A stretch of DNA of 64,000 nucleotides from Entoloma clypeatum (lineage: Eukaryota; Basidiomycota; Agaricomycetes; Agaricales; Entolomataceae). The position numbers and the translations under genes were made by a program. The DNA is taken from NCBI GenBank assembly GCA_963565915.1, contig OY751489.1, forward strand, positions 2,976,001-3,040,000, read 5' to 3'. Positions 54,380 to 64,000 of the stretch are shown in pieces. Below the pieces are notes generated by a model. It was not told the origin of the DNA. It worked only from the letters and a program-made list of their open reading frames with translations, and made no database searches. Each line of letters begins with the position of its first letter. Position 1 is the stretch's first letter.

Positions 54380-55827
54380 TTAGACAACCTCGGCAACTAT
54401 CTTTCCACTACAGGAGGGGTAAGCATCAGAGGACAAGGACGAAACTAAGATTGACCTATTAGCATTGACTTCCATTTCTCTGTGGGCATTTTGTATTTGT
54501 GTCCAAGGATAGACCTAGAAAACCATTAGATCAAGGAACTGTCACGATTATCGAGGATCTATACCTTATGTATATAAACGCTTATGGGGCCTGTTCCTGT
54601 TATGTGATCAAGGACCTCTCTGCGAAATCTTCTCGATCGAGTTTGTCGTCATCAGTTATCATGAAAAACGATGATAGTCCGGCAAGGATGTTTAACATAC
54701 CGCGCGATTAGATTAGCTTGATAGGAGACAGAACGTGATCGAAGAGTAGATCCTTGGATTCGGAGTCGCTTGAATAGAATTTGCCTGAGATCAAGATGGG
54801 AAACTTCAGAACCTAAGTTCAAAAGATCATACTGTGAACGCAAGTGCAATGCCGGGAGGGAGGGATCATACCACTGAGTAGAGCAAGCATCGTCATGCGC
54901 CCATCGACAGCAAGTGATTCGATATTCTGTTTCCAATGGCTTTGGCCGACGAAATCGATGATAACATCGACACCTTTGTTGTCTGTGACTTTCTTCACTA
55001 CCTCCGAGAAGTCCTGCGTCTTATAATTGGCGACATGGGTGGCCCCATTTGGTAGGCCCAGTAGCCAGTCAAGTTTTTCCTGGGTTGATGCGGTGGCAGT
55101 GACAGTCGACCTATCGGGATACTTCAATCAAGGCTAGATTCGACGCCAAGACCAGACCATGAACTCACGCGCCGTACATGCGAGCCAACTGTATAGCGGC
55201 CACACCAACACCCGACGCGCCCGCATGGACGAGAACATTGTTACCCCTTTCCAGTTCAGCACATAAAACAAGTGCCTGAAATGCTATAGAACCAGTAAGG
55301 AAATGGAGCGAGAGGCAGCTTCGTCATCTCACCTGTTAGAAAATTCTCTGGAATACTGGCCGCCTGCACCCAAGTTAAATGACTCGGTTTACGCAGGATC
55401 TGCGTTGCCGGTACGATGATATATTCTGCATAAGCACCCTAGATGAGCCACAGGTCAACCTGAAGAATAGTGTGTCAAAAACACATCCTCTTACACCACC
55501 GGCAAGTCCCAATACTTCGTCGTTGACGGCCCATTCCACAACGTCTGCACCGACTTCTGCGATGTACCCAGAAAATTCTACACCGAGGATAGTCGATGAT
55601 CCCGCAGGCGGTGGATAGAGCCCTTCACGTTGTGAGATGTCCATACGATTTAGGCCGAATGCCTTGATCTAATCAGTGCCAACTAATCAGTACTCTAGAG
55701 GGTGGGACCGCAAGCGCCCGCCAACCTTCACAAGCACCTCGCCAGGGGCAGGTTCAGGTGACGCTACTTCTCCAATGTAAAGGTTCTCCACTGGCCCTTT
55801 ACTGTCTTTGATCAGGATAGCTCGCAT
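54380..55827 (-). CDS. Quinone oxidoreductase, PIG3/zeta-crystallin type (MDR superfamily)
   Basis: About nine exons on the minus strand from ATG at 55827 to the stop at 54380. It is an NADPH-dependent quinone reductase without zinc sites. Evidence in order: [104 protein letters not shown], with the AGASGVG nucleotide-binding motif; [42 protein letters not shown]; and the C-terminal exons [33 protein letters not shown] and SGKIVAEVV. All junctions I examined have GT-AG introns of about 45-60 bp. Cytosolic or mitochondrial location is not determinable. Confidence 0.88.
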
Positions 55828-57290
55828 GTCTAGAGAGGGTCAGCGAGAGAGAGGTGTGAGCTAAAAATGCAATCGGCACGGCATGAAAGTTTCATCCAAG
55901 GCATCATCATCATCATCATCATCATAGGATCTCGTGATGCAGTAGAATCTTTTAGTCACCCTCATGAAAGAAAATCGTTTGCACATTAACTCAGGGTTCA
56001 AGATGGATCCAGGAAAAGATTCTGAACCTGATCAGGAGATCTGAATGAAACGATCCAAAATTGACCGTTGACCGTTGAAAACTAGAGTGAACCAGAGTTC
56101 AACGGACCTATGCGGGACGGACCTGAAACAGCAGGTACCTTGATCACGCCCATGCCAGGAACTCGTTTGGAGATGCAGGGAAATCAATTGATTTGACCTG
56201 AATACGTGACGCAGTAAAAGGCTAAAGAGCCGTCATGACGAGAGAAACAGACCTCCGCAATCAGCCAGACGTATCTCTACTTGGATATCGATGGGACCAG
56301 CTGGACCAAGGGAGCGGTAGAGTGTCAAACACCCGCGAAGGGCCTGAAGATCTGTGGGAGTCAGACGCTGAGCAAGCTTTCTGAAGAGTTGCAACGTTAT
56401 ACATAAAGCGAGGGCTGTCCCGCCGGTTGTGACATGCGCCAAATTGAAATCCTGTGTCCAATATTGTTAGCTACTGTTGTTAGCCTCCATGGAGAGCAAT
56501 GCAGAGTACCGTTCCCGATGTTCCATAATGCAACCTGTTTCTATAATAGGTTGGAGTTTAGCCTGCTTTGCGGCTATGCATGGCAGCATGCATGGAGCGC
56601 TCAGCTTGAGCACTGCCATCATTATTGCGTAATACTTTTCCACGATCCATCAATGAAATAAATAAAAAATTTCATCCATAACATCTTCTCTCGAACCTAG
56701 TGACTGGGTGCGTGTTATACCTTACCTCTTCTCCGCCGGATGAACGTCCGCTACGGTCCGTGTTTCCAAGAAGCGACTAGACACCGCTGCAACAGCATGC
56801 CGAAAACCTTTCTACCTAGCTTTCTGATCCTTTTCCTTCATGTTACCTATCTCCTGTTTCGGATAATTTTTCTAACATTTTTGCGTCCACAGGTCACGCA
56901 TCTGAATGATTTTGCAAATGATGGTTGATGCTCAATCGAAGGTGGGTCGATTTTTCAATCTTTCTACAGGGTGCGACCTTTTCGTGATGACCCCTGCTAT
57001 GGTCCGTGTTTCCAAGAAGCGACTAGACACCGCTGCTCAAGTATGCAGACAACTTATTACCTAGCTCTCTGATCTACCTTCCTCGTTCAACGACGTCTTT
57101 TCAAACGATGCTGATCATCCTTCCAGGGCGATTCACCGATATGTGGGCACGAATTGTATTTTATGTATGTAAAAAGATTGTCGTTCGCCCTTTGGCTCGA
57201 CCAATTACATTGTACAGTAATAAGGGAAAACTCCACTCATGAGTCTGTCCTCGAATCGTGCATTACGAAAACAGAGACCACTGCAAGTCG
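55828..57290. other. Intergenic region with (CAT)n microsatellite and a direct repeat
   Basis: Contains a (CAT)n tract near 55903-55925 and two direct copies of an about 80-bp segment centred on GTCCGTGTTTCCAAGAAGCG (about 56750-56830 and 56994-57075). No gene recognised. It must hold the promoter of the quinone oxidoreductase. Confidence 0.5.
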
Positions 57291-58252
57291 TCAGGCGGAG
57301 TCTTGAATCGCTTTCTGTTGAGCGAGGAAAGTGGTAGATGCAGCTGGACACCCCTTTCCAGGGCCGTTGATATTCTGAAGCGTCACAATCGCAGCTTGCA
57401 GGCGGGTCAATTGAGATGCGGTGGAGTTGTCCTCTGGGAAGGAAATCGGGATCGAGGGGTTAAGGATAACCTTTCCAGCAGCAACATTTGCGCTCAAATC
57501 CTTGAGCAGGAGGGATGAGTCGCGTACTATGCAACTGTTAGGATCTTACCTTGATGAAGGCGTCTCTGTTAGGTGGACATGAACAGGGAATTTTGACGAC
57601 CTGACCAGCAGCGTTGGTGACTCCGTCACAATCGCCTGTCCCGGTCGGGTTCACGCCGGCAGTTACCCCAAACTGCGGGACCAATGCGGCAACGACAGCA
57701 CTACCTGTTGTGGCAGCTGTAGATGGAGAAGGCTTTGGTGAAGTTGCAGCGAGGGCGGGCAGGCTGCCACTCTGGATGGCTTTCTGCTGCGCAAGGAAGG
57801 TCGTTGAAGCTGCAGGACATCCCACCCCGGCACCCTTGAAATTCTGGAGCGTCACGATCGCCGTCTGGAGACGAGCGAGTTGCGATGCAGTCGAGTTGTC
57901 TGTCGGAAACGAAACTGGGATCGAAGGATTGTTAACAACTCTCCCAGCATTTACGTTCGCATCGAGTGACTGGAGAAAGCCTGAGGTTTGAGAAATTGAA
58001 TCCTGACGCATCCTGTCTCTTACTCACTCGGATGAAGGCATTGCGGTCCGGCGGACATGAACACGGAATTTTGACAACTTGACCAGCGGCGTTTGTTATT
58101 CCGTCGCAGTCGCCGGTGCCGGTGGGATTGATACCAGAGGACAATCCAAATTCGGGGACAAGAGATCGATTCACATCGCGTTTAAGCGGGAGGGCGGAAG
58201 ATATGATGAACGCGGCAGCGAAGGGAAGAACACCGAAATAAAACTTCATCAC
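57291..58252 (-). CDS. Secreted protein with two GTGDCDG/CPPDR repeats
   Basis: Exons 58252-58024, 57980-57550 and 57500-57291 encode 289 residues. A signal peptide (MMKFYFGVLPFAAAFIISSA) is followed by a Kex2-like KR site. Two copies of one domain follow, each with NPTGTGDCDG(I/V)TNAAGQVVK, the IPCSCPP(D/N)R(N/D)AFI block, then ANV(N/A)AG, a NPSIP segment, PxDNSTASQL and GCPAASTTFLAQQKAIQ, separated by a Ser/Pro/Ala linker. Conserved Cys in each copy suggest disulphides. Each copy has an intron at the same place, just after the DAFI/NAFI residues, so the duplication included the intron. Many agaricomycetes encode such secreted proteins; the function is unknown to me. Confidence 0.85.
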
Positions 58253-59030
58253 TGATTGAACTTGAAGAGAGGTTGTAAGTAGCGGTCGAGATACTTGAGA
58301 AAAGAAAGCAGTGAGGCTTCAAGCCCTAATGAATGTGGTGATCCTGCCGGTGTTGCCAGTAAGACGGAATGAAATGAAGTCGACGCAGTCGAGCAAGGAA
58401 GAAGAGAAAAAGAAAGTTATGCCACTGTTCTTCATATCAGTGATTTATAAGGGAATCTATTGTCCAATGTCCAGGTCTCGCTTTCTTGTTGTCCCTTGCG
58501 ATGATTGAATTGTAGTTGCAATGTATGTTGCTTCGCAACAGAGGATGGATAAGTACTTGAACATGTTAGCAACCTGATGGATGGCAGTATGTCAGAAGTA
58601 CAGGCCTCAAATTCGTACTGCTGGCGGCACGCTCAACTTGAGGGGAATTCGGGGGAATGCGTTACAAGTCGTACAGAATTGTTACATGCTTCATCATAAT
58701 TCATGGTTCAAGACATACTACGAAGGGAGTGAAGGTTAGTGAGGAATAAAAGGTGCGATCGAGAATTGTTAGTTTGTGCAAGAATCTGGCTTCTAGAGAC
58801 AACACCCTTTTGGTTTGTCTGCGGGGACCTGTAATGAGTGTGGAGACGACGAAGTCGTGGCGATGTATTTGGTAATAAGAACGGATTAGAAAGAGAGCCA
58901 ATATAAGTAGGTGGGGAGGATTCAAATATAAGAGCATCAAGGACGAAACATACTTGAGTAAGGGCAAAGTGGCCTGGGATCGGAAACAATTTTTTGTTTT
59001 TGACGGCCTTCATGTTGTTGGTTCGATTAT
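58253..59030. other. Intergenic region
   Basis: Promoter side of the secreted-protein gene and 3' flank of FZO1; no further gene seen. Confidence 0.4.
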
Positions 59031-61686
59031 TCAAGCACCATTTGCCAATTTCGCATTGGCCCTAACCTCGCCAGTCCTCTTGCCAACATCTCCAAACCAT
59101 TCCTTCGCCCGCAAGGCCATCTTCTCCATCTCTTCAGCACCCTTTACTTCTTTGCTTCTCTCCTCCATTGCACCTCTGAACCTCTCCTTCAGATCCCACG
59201 AAGCCAACCTCAACACTTTCCTGGTCTCTCTCGTAATGCGTCCCGCATGGACATCGACGTAAGTCTCGCCCTCTGCATCCTTACGAATCACAGAAGCCCG
59301 GACACGCCGACCGACCGTCCGTGGAATCGAGCTTGGCAGCTCAAGAACGAGGTACGCGGTCAATCCAATCGTGAACGCTCCGATTACAGGGGCGGCCCAC
59401 TTGCGGGTGGACTCATTCCCAACAAGGTCCGTGACTCGCAGGATACCCTCAAACAAGCCTCGAGCGCCGACTGCTTGTCCACCGACCATCGTCAAGGCGC
59501 CAATACCCATGCTTACAACGCCGAGAGCACTGGGAACAGACGAGGACAAGCTGAGCTCACCCTCGTCCTTCTCGCTTCGATCACCAAAGTGTACCAAGAG
59601 CTGGTGATGAACGTCGAAGAGGTCGAAGAAAGTGGTTTCAAGCATGTCGGAGCGCTGTGCGAGGCCAATACCGAGTCCATGAAGACCGCCAGCGACGACA
59701 GCGCCAGAACCACTGTAGGATGACCGGCGTTTGGAACCTTTGCCTCCCTTCCTGATAGTGTTGAACATTGCCTCCGGCATGAACACTCGCCTGCTCCGTT
59801 CGACGCCTTCCGGAAGATGCTCGTCGCCGAGGTTCTTGATCGTCTGCACGCCAGCAGTCGTGATGACCCGCGCCTCATCCTCAGCGAGCTTCACGGCGGC
59901 GTCGAGACTTGCAAGGAGTACCCTACGTACATCACGAGCGTAGTCCCAAATTCCAAAAACGCCAGGGTAGGTGGGCATGTTAACAAGGGGCTTGTCTACA
60001 CCCAATTTGCCCTGACCAACACGCTCTAGGGCGTTCATGAGAATGGTTCTGGTCTTGGATGACGCTTTATCGGAACCACGCTCCTCCGTAGCTTCGAGGC
60101 TGTTCTCAAGTGATTCACGCCCTTGCTTCATCTTCTCGAGAACGGGTCGTGCCTGATCAAGGTCTGCCTGTGCACGCTGAAGTTCTGTATCTGCGACGAT
60201 GGCGTTGGCGCCAGCGAGAAGCTCGATGTCGGAGAGAAGATTGGAAAGATATGTTGACACTGGGTGGAGTTTAGACTTCGACCGTTTGATGAGAACGAAA
60301 GAGCGGAGAGATGATTCGAGATCGTCAAAGGCGGGATTGGCAGTGTAAGGTTGGAGAGCGGCAGCTGAGTCGACGAAGTGAACGAGATCTTTGGCATCTT
60401 CGTAGGTACGGGGGCTGAGCTGCTTGATCTGTTCGAGAACGAGTCGCCGACACTTTTCCTTGTTCTTGATCTGATCATATTTGTTAACGACGATGAAGAG
60501 GTAGGCTTTCTCGTTGCTCGCGTTCTGAAGGAATTCTTTGGCGGACAAAGTGAAATGATTCTCTGCGGAGACAACGAATACCACCACGTCAATTTCTTCT
60601 TGACGAGCGAACAACGCAGTGGTCTTGAGGCTATCACGGTTCAAGCCGGGTGCGTCGATAAGGGAGATATCGACGACACCGTTGTTGAGCAAGGATTCGG
60701 ACGGGGCACGAGAATCAGCAAGATACAACTTGATCATCTGCTGCGTGTCCTCCTTGTCTCCGACGATGCCTTCCAGGTCGGTAATCGTACCTCGTGTGAA
60801 GGACGTCTCATTGCTGATATCATAGGGAACACCTTCCTCGAGGACATGAACTTCTTCTTTGCCCTGGTTGTCTGCCGCGTCATGGACCTCGCAAAATGCA
60901 GTTGTGCAGGGCTGTTGGTCAACCGGCATTACCTCTCGACGGAGTAGAGCATTGACAAAAGTTGATTTTCCAGCGTTGAGGTCGCCTGTTACCAGGACCT
61001 TTGACGACGTATCCTCAACGCGAAGTCGGAGTTTGTCAATGTGGTTGAGTGATGCTTTGATGCGGTCATCGAGGAGGTTTGCAATGGAGGACTTCTCGAG
61101 CTGGGACACAAGACATGCTGCAGTGTTTGCTGAGGATGAGCCGAGCTTGAGGTCGAGTCGGAGGACATGGAAGTCGGCGCTTGGAATCAAACGCTGGGAG
61201 TCGTTCTCTTTCTCCAAAACAGACGTAGCATCTTCGTCTTCCTCCTGCGCGTCCGCGATAGCAGCCAGAGTAACAGACCGATTCAATCCTGGCCTGGCTT
61301 CGGATAATACCACCTCGGTCTCGGTAGTTGGATCGTCGGCAAAGGAAAGGGAACGGCGTATACCCTTGCGACGCTTCGAAAAGGGTGAAGAAGGGTTTGC
61401 AAGTTCGGCTGCCGGCTGCTCGCGAAGACGAGGGTACCTAACCACCCACTCGTCCCTGTTGAATGTACGAACTTGGTCCAAGATTCGCTTTGTCGCATCA
61501 ATTGCTCCAACAAGTCTGATTTTCCACGTAAGAGGTCGCAAGTCGTGAAAGAGGCAGTACTCACTGGTCTCTCTGCTCCATGTAAGCTTCTTGAACGTCC
61601 TCCGCTTTGAGCTGTTTGTCGCTGGTCATGGCGAAAGGCGAGTCGTTGAACCTACGGGTCGGGGTGGGATAATAAGTCTGGGCCAT
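59031..61686 (-). CDS. FZO1: Mitofusin Fzo1, mitochondrial outer-membrane dynamin GTPase
   Basis: Exons 61686-61565 and 61515-59031 (49-bp intron GTGAGT...TCAG) give 868 residues. Fzo1 tethers and fuses mitochondrial outer membranes. GTPase motifs: P-loop GDLNAGKS at about 218-225, PCTTAFCEV switch region, DAPG at about 328-331, and NKYD at about 385-388. A helical region follows (LQRAQADLDQARPVLEKMKQ). Two hydrophobic segments near the C-terminus (ALGVVSMGIGALTMVGG and APVIGAFTIGLTAYLVLEL) fit the outer-membrane anchor, then a C-terminal heptad-repeat helix. The start MAQTYYPTPTRRFND is supported by splicing into LVGAIDATKRILDQV. The gene is divergent from the VTS1-like gene across 493 bp. 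Confidence 0.95.
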
Positions 61687-62179
61687 GTGATGCCTATGAA
61701 AGATCTACTACGGGCTCTAGGTCGAGCTGTAAGCCGAGGCGGAAAATTTTGGGAGCTGGTCGGAAACTGAGGGGGTTTGTTGTCGGTTGATTACTCGTTG
61801 GGATTACTAACAGCAGCTCCGAACATTTCCGTTGTTGAGGTTGACTTTCCCGGTTTTGCAAGTTCTGGAGGAAAGAATCGTTGCAAGTACTGCATTGTAT
61901 AGACCATAAGAGATAGGGATTTGAGAGAGCCACAGACTTGACTTAATTACAGTAATCGTGCCGTTTGGTGTTGTTTCCCATAACAACAATTACTTCGCAA
62001 CTCCAACTTTCTCACCTCCCTCAGGGCGGCTCCCTCTGTCGGTTTGTTTCTAGCGCAGTCCCCAGACTCGACGTCCAGGACATCCAAGTCTTTCTTTTCC
62101 CTGTTCTTCTGGCTGAAACCTCCCATTTCTATCACCAGCTTACCCTCCAGTCCCCACCAACTTCTCTGTATCTTTTCCC
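61687..62179. promoter_or_regulatory. Divergent promoter region between FZO1 and VTS1-like gene
   Basis: 493 bp separating two outward-facing starts. Pyrimidine-rich stretches (TTTCTTTTCCCTGTTCTTC near 62091-62109) precede the VTS1-like start. No canonical TATA box is evident. Confidence 0.5.
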
Positions 62180-64000
62180 ATGAGTCTTCGACCTAGTCCC
62201 AGCCCCTCACCCGGGCCGATTGAGAATGGCAAGGCCATCTCTCGTCAATCTATGGGGCCCTCTTCCAGAGGAACCCCAGGCCTTGCACCAGCATCTCCTC
62301 GCCCAGGAGCAGGAGCAGGATCAGGCGCCAGGCCAACCAGCGAGCTTCTTGGAAGTGGCAGTGCTGGCATGTTTCAAACTCCAGAAGGTATATTCCTCGC
62401 CGCCTACGCCATTTGTACTCTGGCTCATCGAATCTTAGCGGAAGCTCTCGATCAATGGTTCGAAAATCTTCAAAACTACGAGGCTACATTGGTATGTGGA
62501 CGGAATCTTCGCAGAAACACCGACCAACCTCTTGCATAGGAAGATATGGCTGCTGCCTCGTTAGATGTAAATTTCAAGGAAGAACTAAGTGCCATCGAGC
62601 AATGTAAGCTCAACCGTGGCTTCCTGATCATCAATGCTCATCCACCGATGCAGGGTTCAAAGTTCTCTCGGAAGCTGAGCGCACAGCCGCTCTCTACAGC
62701 CTTCTTCAGCATTCCACACAAGTCCAAATTCGATTCTTTATTACCGTCTTGCAGCAGATGGCAAGGTCCGACCCCATGACAGCTCTTCTCAGCCCGGCCA
62801 TGGGAGGTGAGCCACACATTCTCCATCACAAGCCGAACTACTCTCATTTTATTCCCAGGCTCGATGCAGACTCAGATGGAAGCCAAACTCGCGAGTATGA
62901 GCCTCAAGTCTCCCGGTCTTAAATCTGGTTTACCGTCTTCCCCGACGACCCGAAATTTCAACCCAGGCAACCGGTCATCCCTCGCCTTGGACAATTCATC
63001 CAACTTCCTCTCCCCAGATTCCGCTGCGAGCCAGAGTAGCAGTGATGCCGCCGCGACCCTGGCACAACAGCGGGCCAAACTCAAAGCTAGCAATGCCGCG
63101 CATCGCATTTCCGCTCCCGTGCTTACGACGGGCGCTCTTGATGGTCGCTCTGCGTGGAATTCCCCACCCACACACCTCACTCAAGTCTCGGAACAAAATG
63201 CTCAAGACATCGTTATCAACGCTTCTCGTCCCAAGAGCACCGAGTTCTCAGGCGCGGCTTTGTCCCCAAGGCCTGGTGCTGTCGGAGGAGAATCAACGGC
63301 ACCTTCTAAGGATAGCTGGGCCAGCATGGTCAATACGCCCCTGATTCCCATGTTCCAAAAGGATACTAGGATTGCTCCCCAGACCCTCGATGCCGCTGCG
63401 AATAAATTAAACGACTGGTCGAACCAAAATGCCACCTCCGGCGTGCCGCGTATGGGTGACCCTACTATCCATCGCCGTCCCAAACCCCCGAGCAACGATG
63501 GCGGTAATCATAACGCTGGGAACGGCTCATCCAACGCCATGTACGATGATAACGGAAACATAATTCTGCCCGGGGCCGGGGTACAACAAAATCAGCAGGG
63601 GCACCGTAATGTCAGCGGAAGTGGTAACAATGGTTTCGGTGGACCAGGGGGCTGGTCTGGGGCAAGGAGCCCGGCGCTCTCCAATACGTCATCGAACAGG
63701 TTCGGCGGCAATGATGATGGAAATCTTGGTGGAATAAACGGTCTCGGGATGCAGATGGGCGGACTTCATTTAGGCATGGGAAGTCCTGGCGTTGGTATGC
63801 CTATGCCAACGCTCGGTGGCATGGCCCCGATGAATCCGTTCAATATGAACATGCTCATGGGCATGAGTCTTACGCCTGAGGCCCAACTGCTCGCAGCACA
63901 GATGGCAGCAAGCGGATTCGGCCAATCTGCCTGGCTTGGAATGCAGCCGGTCTCCGCGGGATTGAACAATAGACGCGGTCCGCCGAGCGGAAGGTCACCT
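62180..64000 (+). CDS. VTS1-like RNA-binding protein, N-terminal part (runs off window)
   Basis: Exons 62180-62387, 62439-62491, 62540-62603, 62654-62806 and 62859 onward. The product resembles Vts1/Smaug, which binds hairpins in mRNAs and recruits deadenylase. Visible: a Pro/Ser/Gly-rich start ([17 protein letters not shown]), [19 protein letters not shown], then [20 protein letters not shown] and [41 protein letters not shown], followed by long low-complexity sequence rich in Asn, Gly, Ser and Met. The C-terminal SAM domain that would settle the assignment is beyond the window. All four introns keep the frame. Confidence 0.75.

Noticed and set aside
55903..55925. (CAT)n tract as a functional element
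   Set aside because: A simple microsatellite; nothing else around it suggests a role.
60859..61548. 229-codon ORF on the plus strand
   Set aside because: It lies antisense to the well-supported FZO1 GTPase and shows no family signature; a shadow frame.
36800..64000. A secondary-metabolite or other functional gene cluster
   Set aside because: The neighbours (kinetochore, RNase P, ribosome assembly, phosphatase, transporter, quinone reductase, mitofusin, RNA-binding protein) share no pathway, and there is no backbone synthase.

Overview
The window is nuclear DNA of a filamentous basidiomycete, most likely an agaricomycete. The evidence is protein-coding genes with many 40-60 bp GT-AG introns, chromodomain Ty3/gypsy retrotransposons, pogo- and Tc1-type DNA transposons, and a host gene set (MIS12, FZO1, VTS1-like, RNase P Alba subunit, GTGDCDG-type secreted protein) typical of that group. 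No prokaryotic gene organisation, CRISPR array or rRNA is visible.

About 1-36.8 kb is a deep nest of transposable elements. A Tc1-like element (1-1230) sits at a TA inside the 3' LTR of a minus-strand chromovirus, gypsy copy A (1231-17513). Copy A is split in its integrase gene by a 9.74-kb copia-like insertion (2390-12131). That insertion is a giant palindrome: two near-identical 3.4-kb arms, each capped by an LTR, face each other around a 1.6-kb centre holding a gag fragment. It is bounded by a CTTTC duplication, and removing it restores the gypsy reading frame exactly. To the right lie a degenerate plus-strand chromovirus (D, 17514-19752) with its own MITE, and a 3.2-kb inverted-repeat element with minisatellite arms and a tRNA-like sequence (19753-22967). 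A second copy of the first chromovirus (copy B, 23062-34798) follows. It is interrupted by another chromovirus (C, 25544-31636, TSD TGCTC) and ends in a head-to-head inversion of its own 5' end. A broken DDE transposase (34800-36784) closes the nest.

From about 37 kb the window becomes gene-rich. In order: MIS12 (-), an Alba-domain RNase P/MRP subunit (+), a ribosomal-L1-domain protein (+), an alpha/beta hydrolase (+), a decayed TE-associated gene (-) carrying a 128-bp TA-flanked MITE, and an apparently intact pogo-family transposon (43239-46190). Then come a histidine acid phosphatase (+, 12 exons), an MFS transporter (+), an uncertain minus-strand Ser-rich locus, a PIG3-type quinone oxidoreductase (-), a secreted duplicated-domain protein (-), the mitofusin FZO1 (-), and the 5' part of a VTS1-like RNA-binding protein (+) that runs off the end. 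These genes are housekeeping or secretory and form no evident cluster.

The least explained signal is inside the palindromic copia-like element. About 18 short dispersed hairpins share the pattern GCAGCC-loop-GGCGC, a 4-6 bp stem with a bulged A. Loops differ between copies and some stems change in a compensatory way, so structure rather than sequence looks conserved. Other notable signals are an antisense, intron-containing Zn2Cys6-like gene in chromovirus C, a canonical -1 slippery site at its gag stop, and four inactivating lesions shared by gypsy copies A and B. Exon boundaries were derived by hand from splice signals and reading frames; no alignment or search was run.
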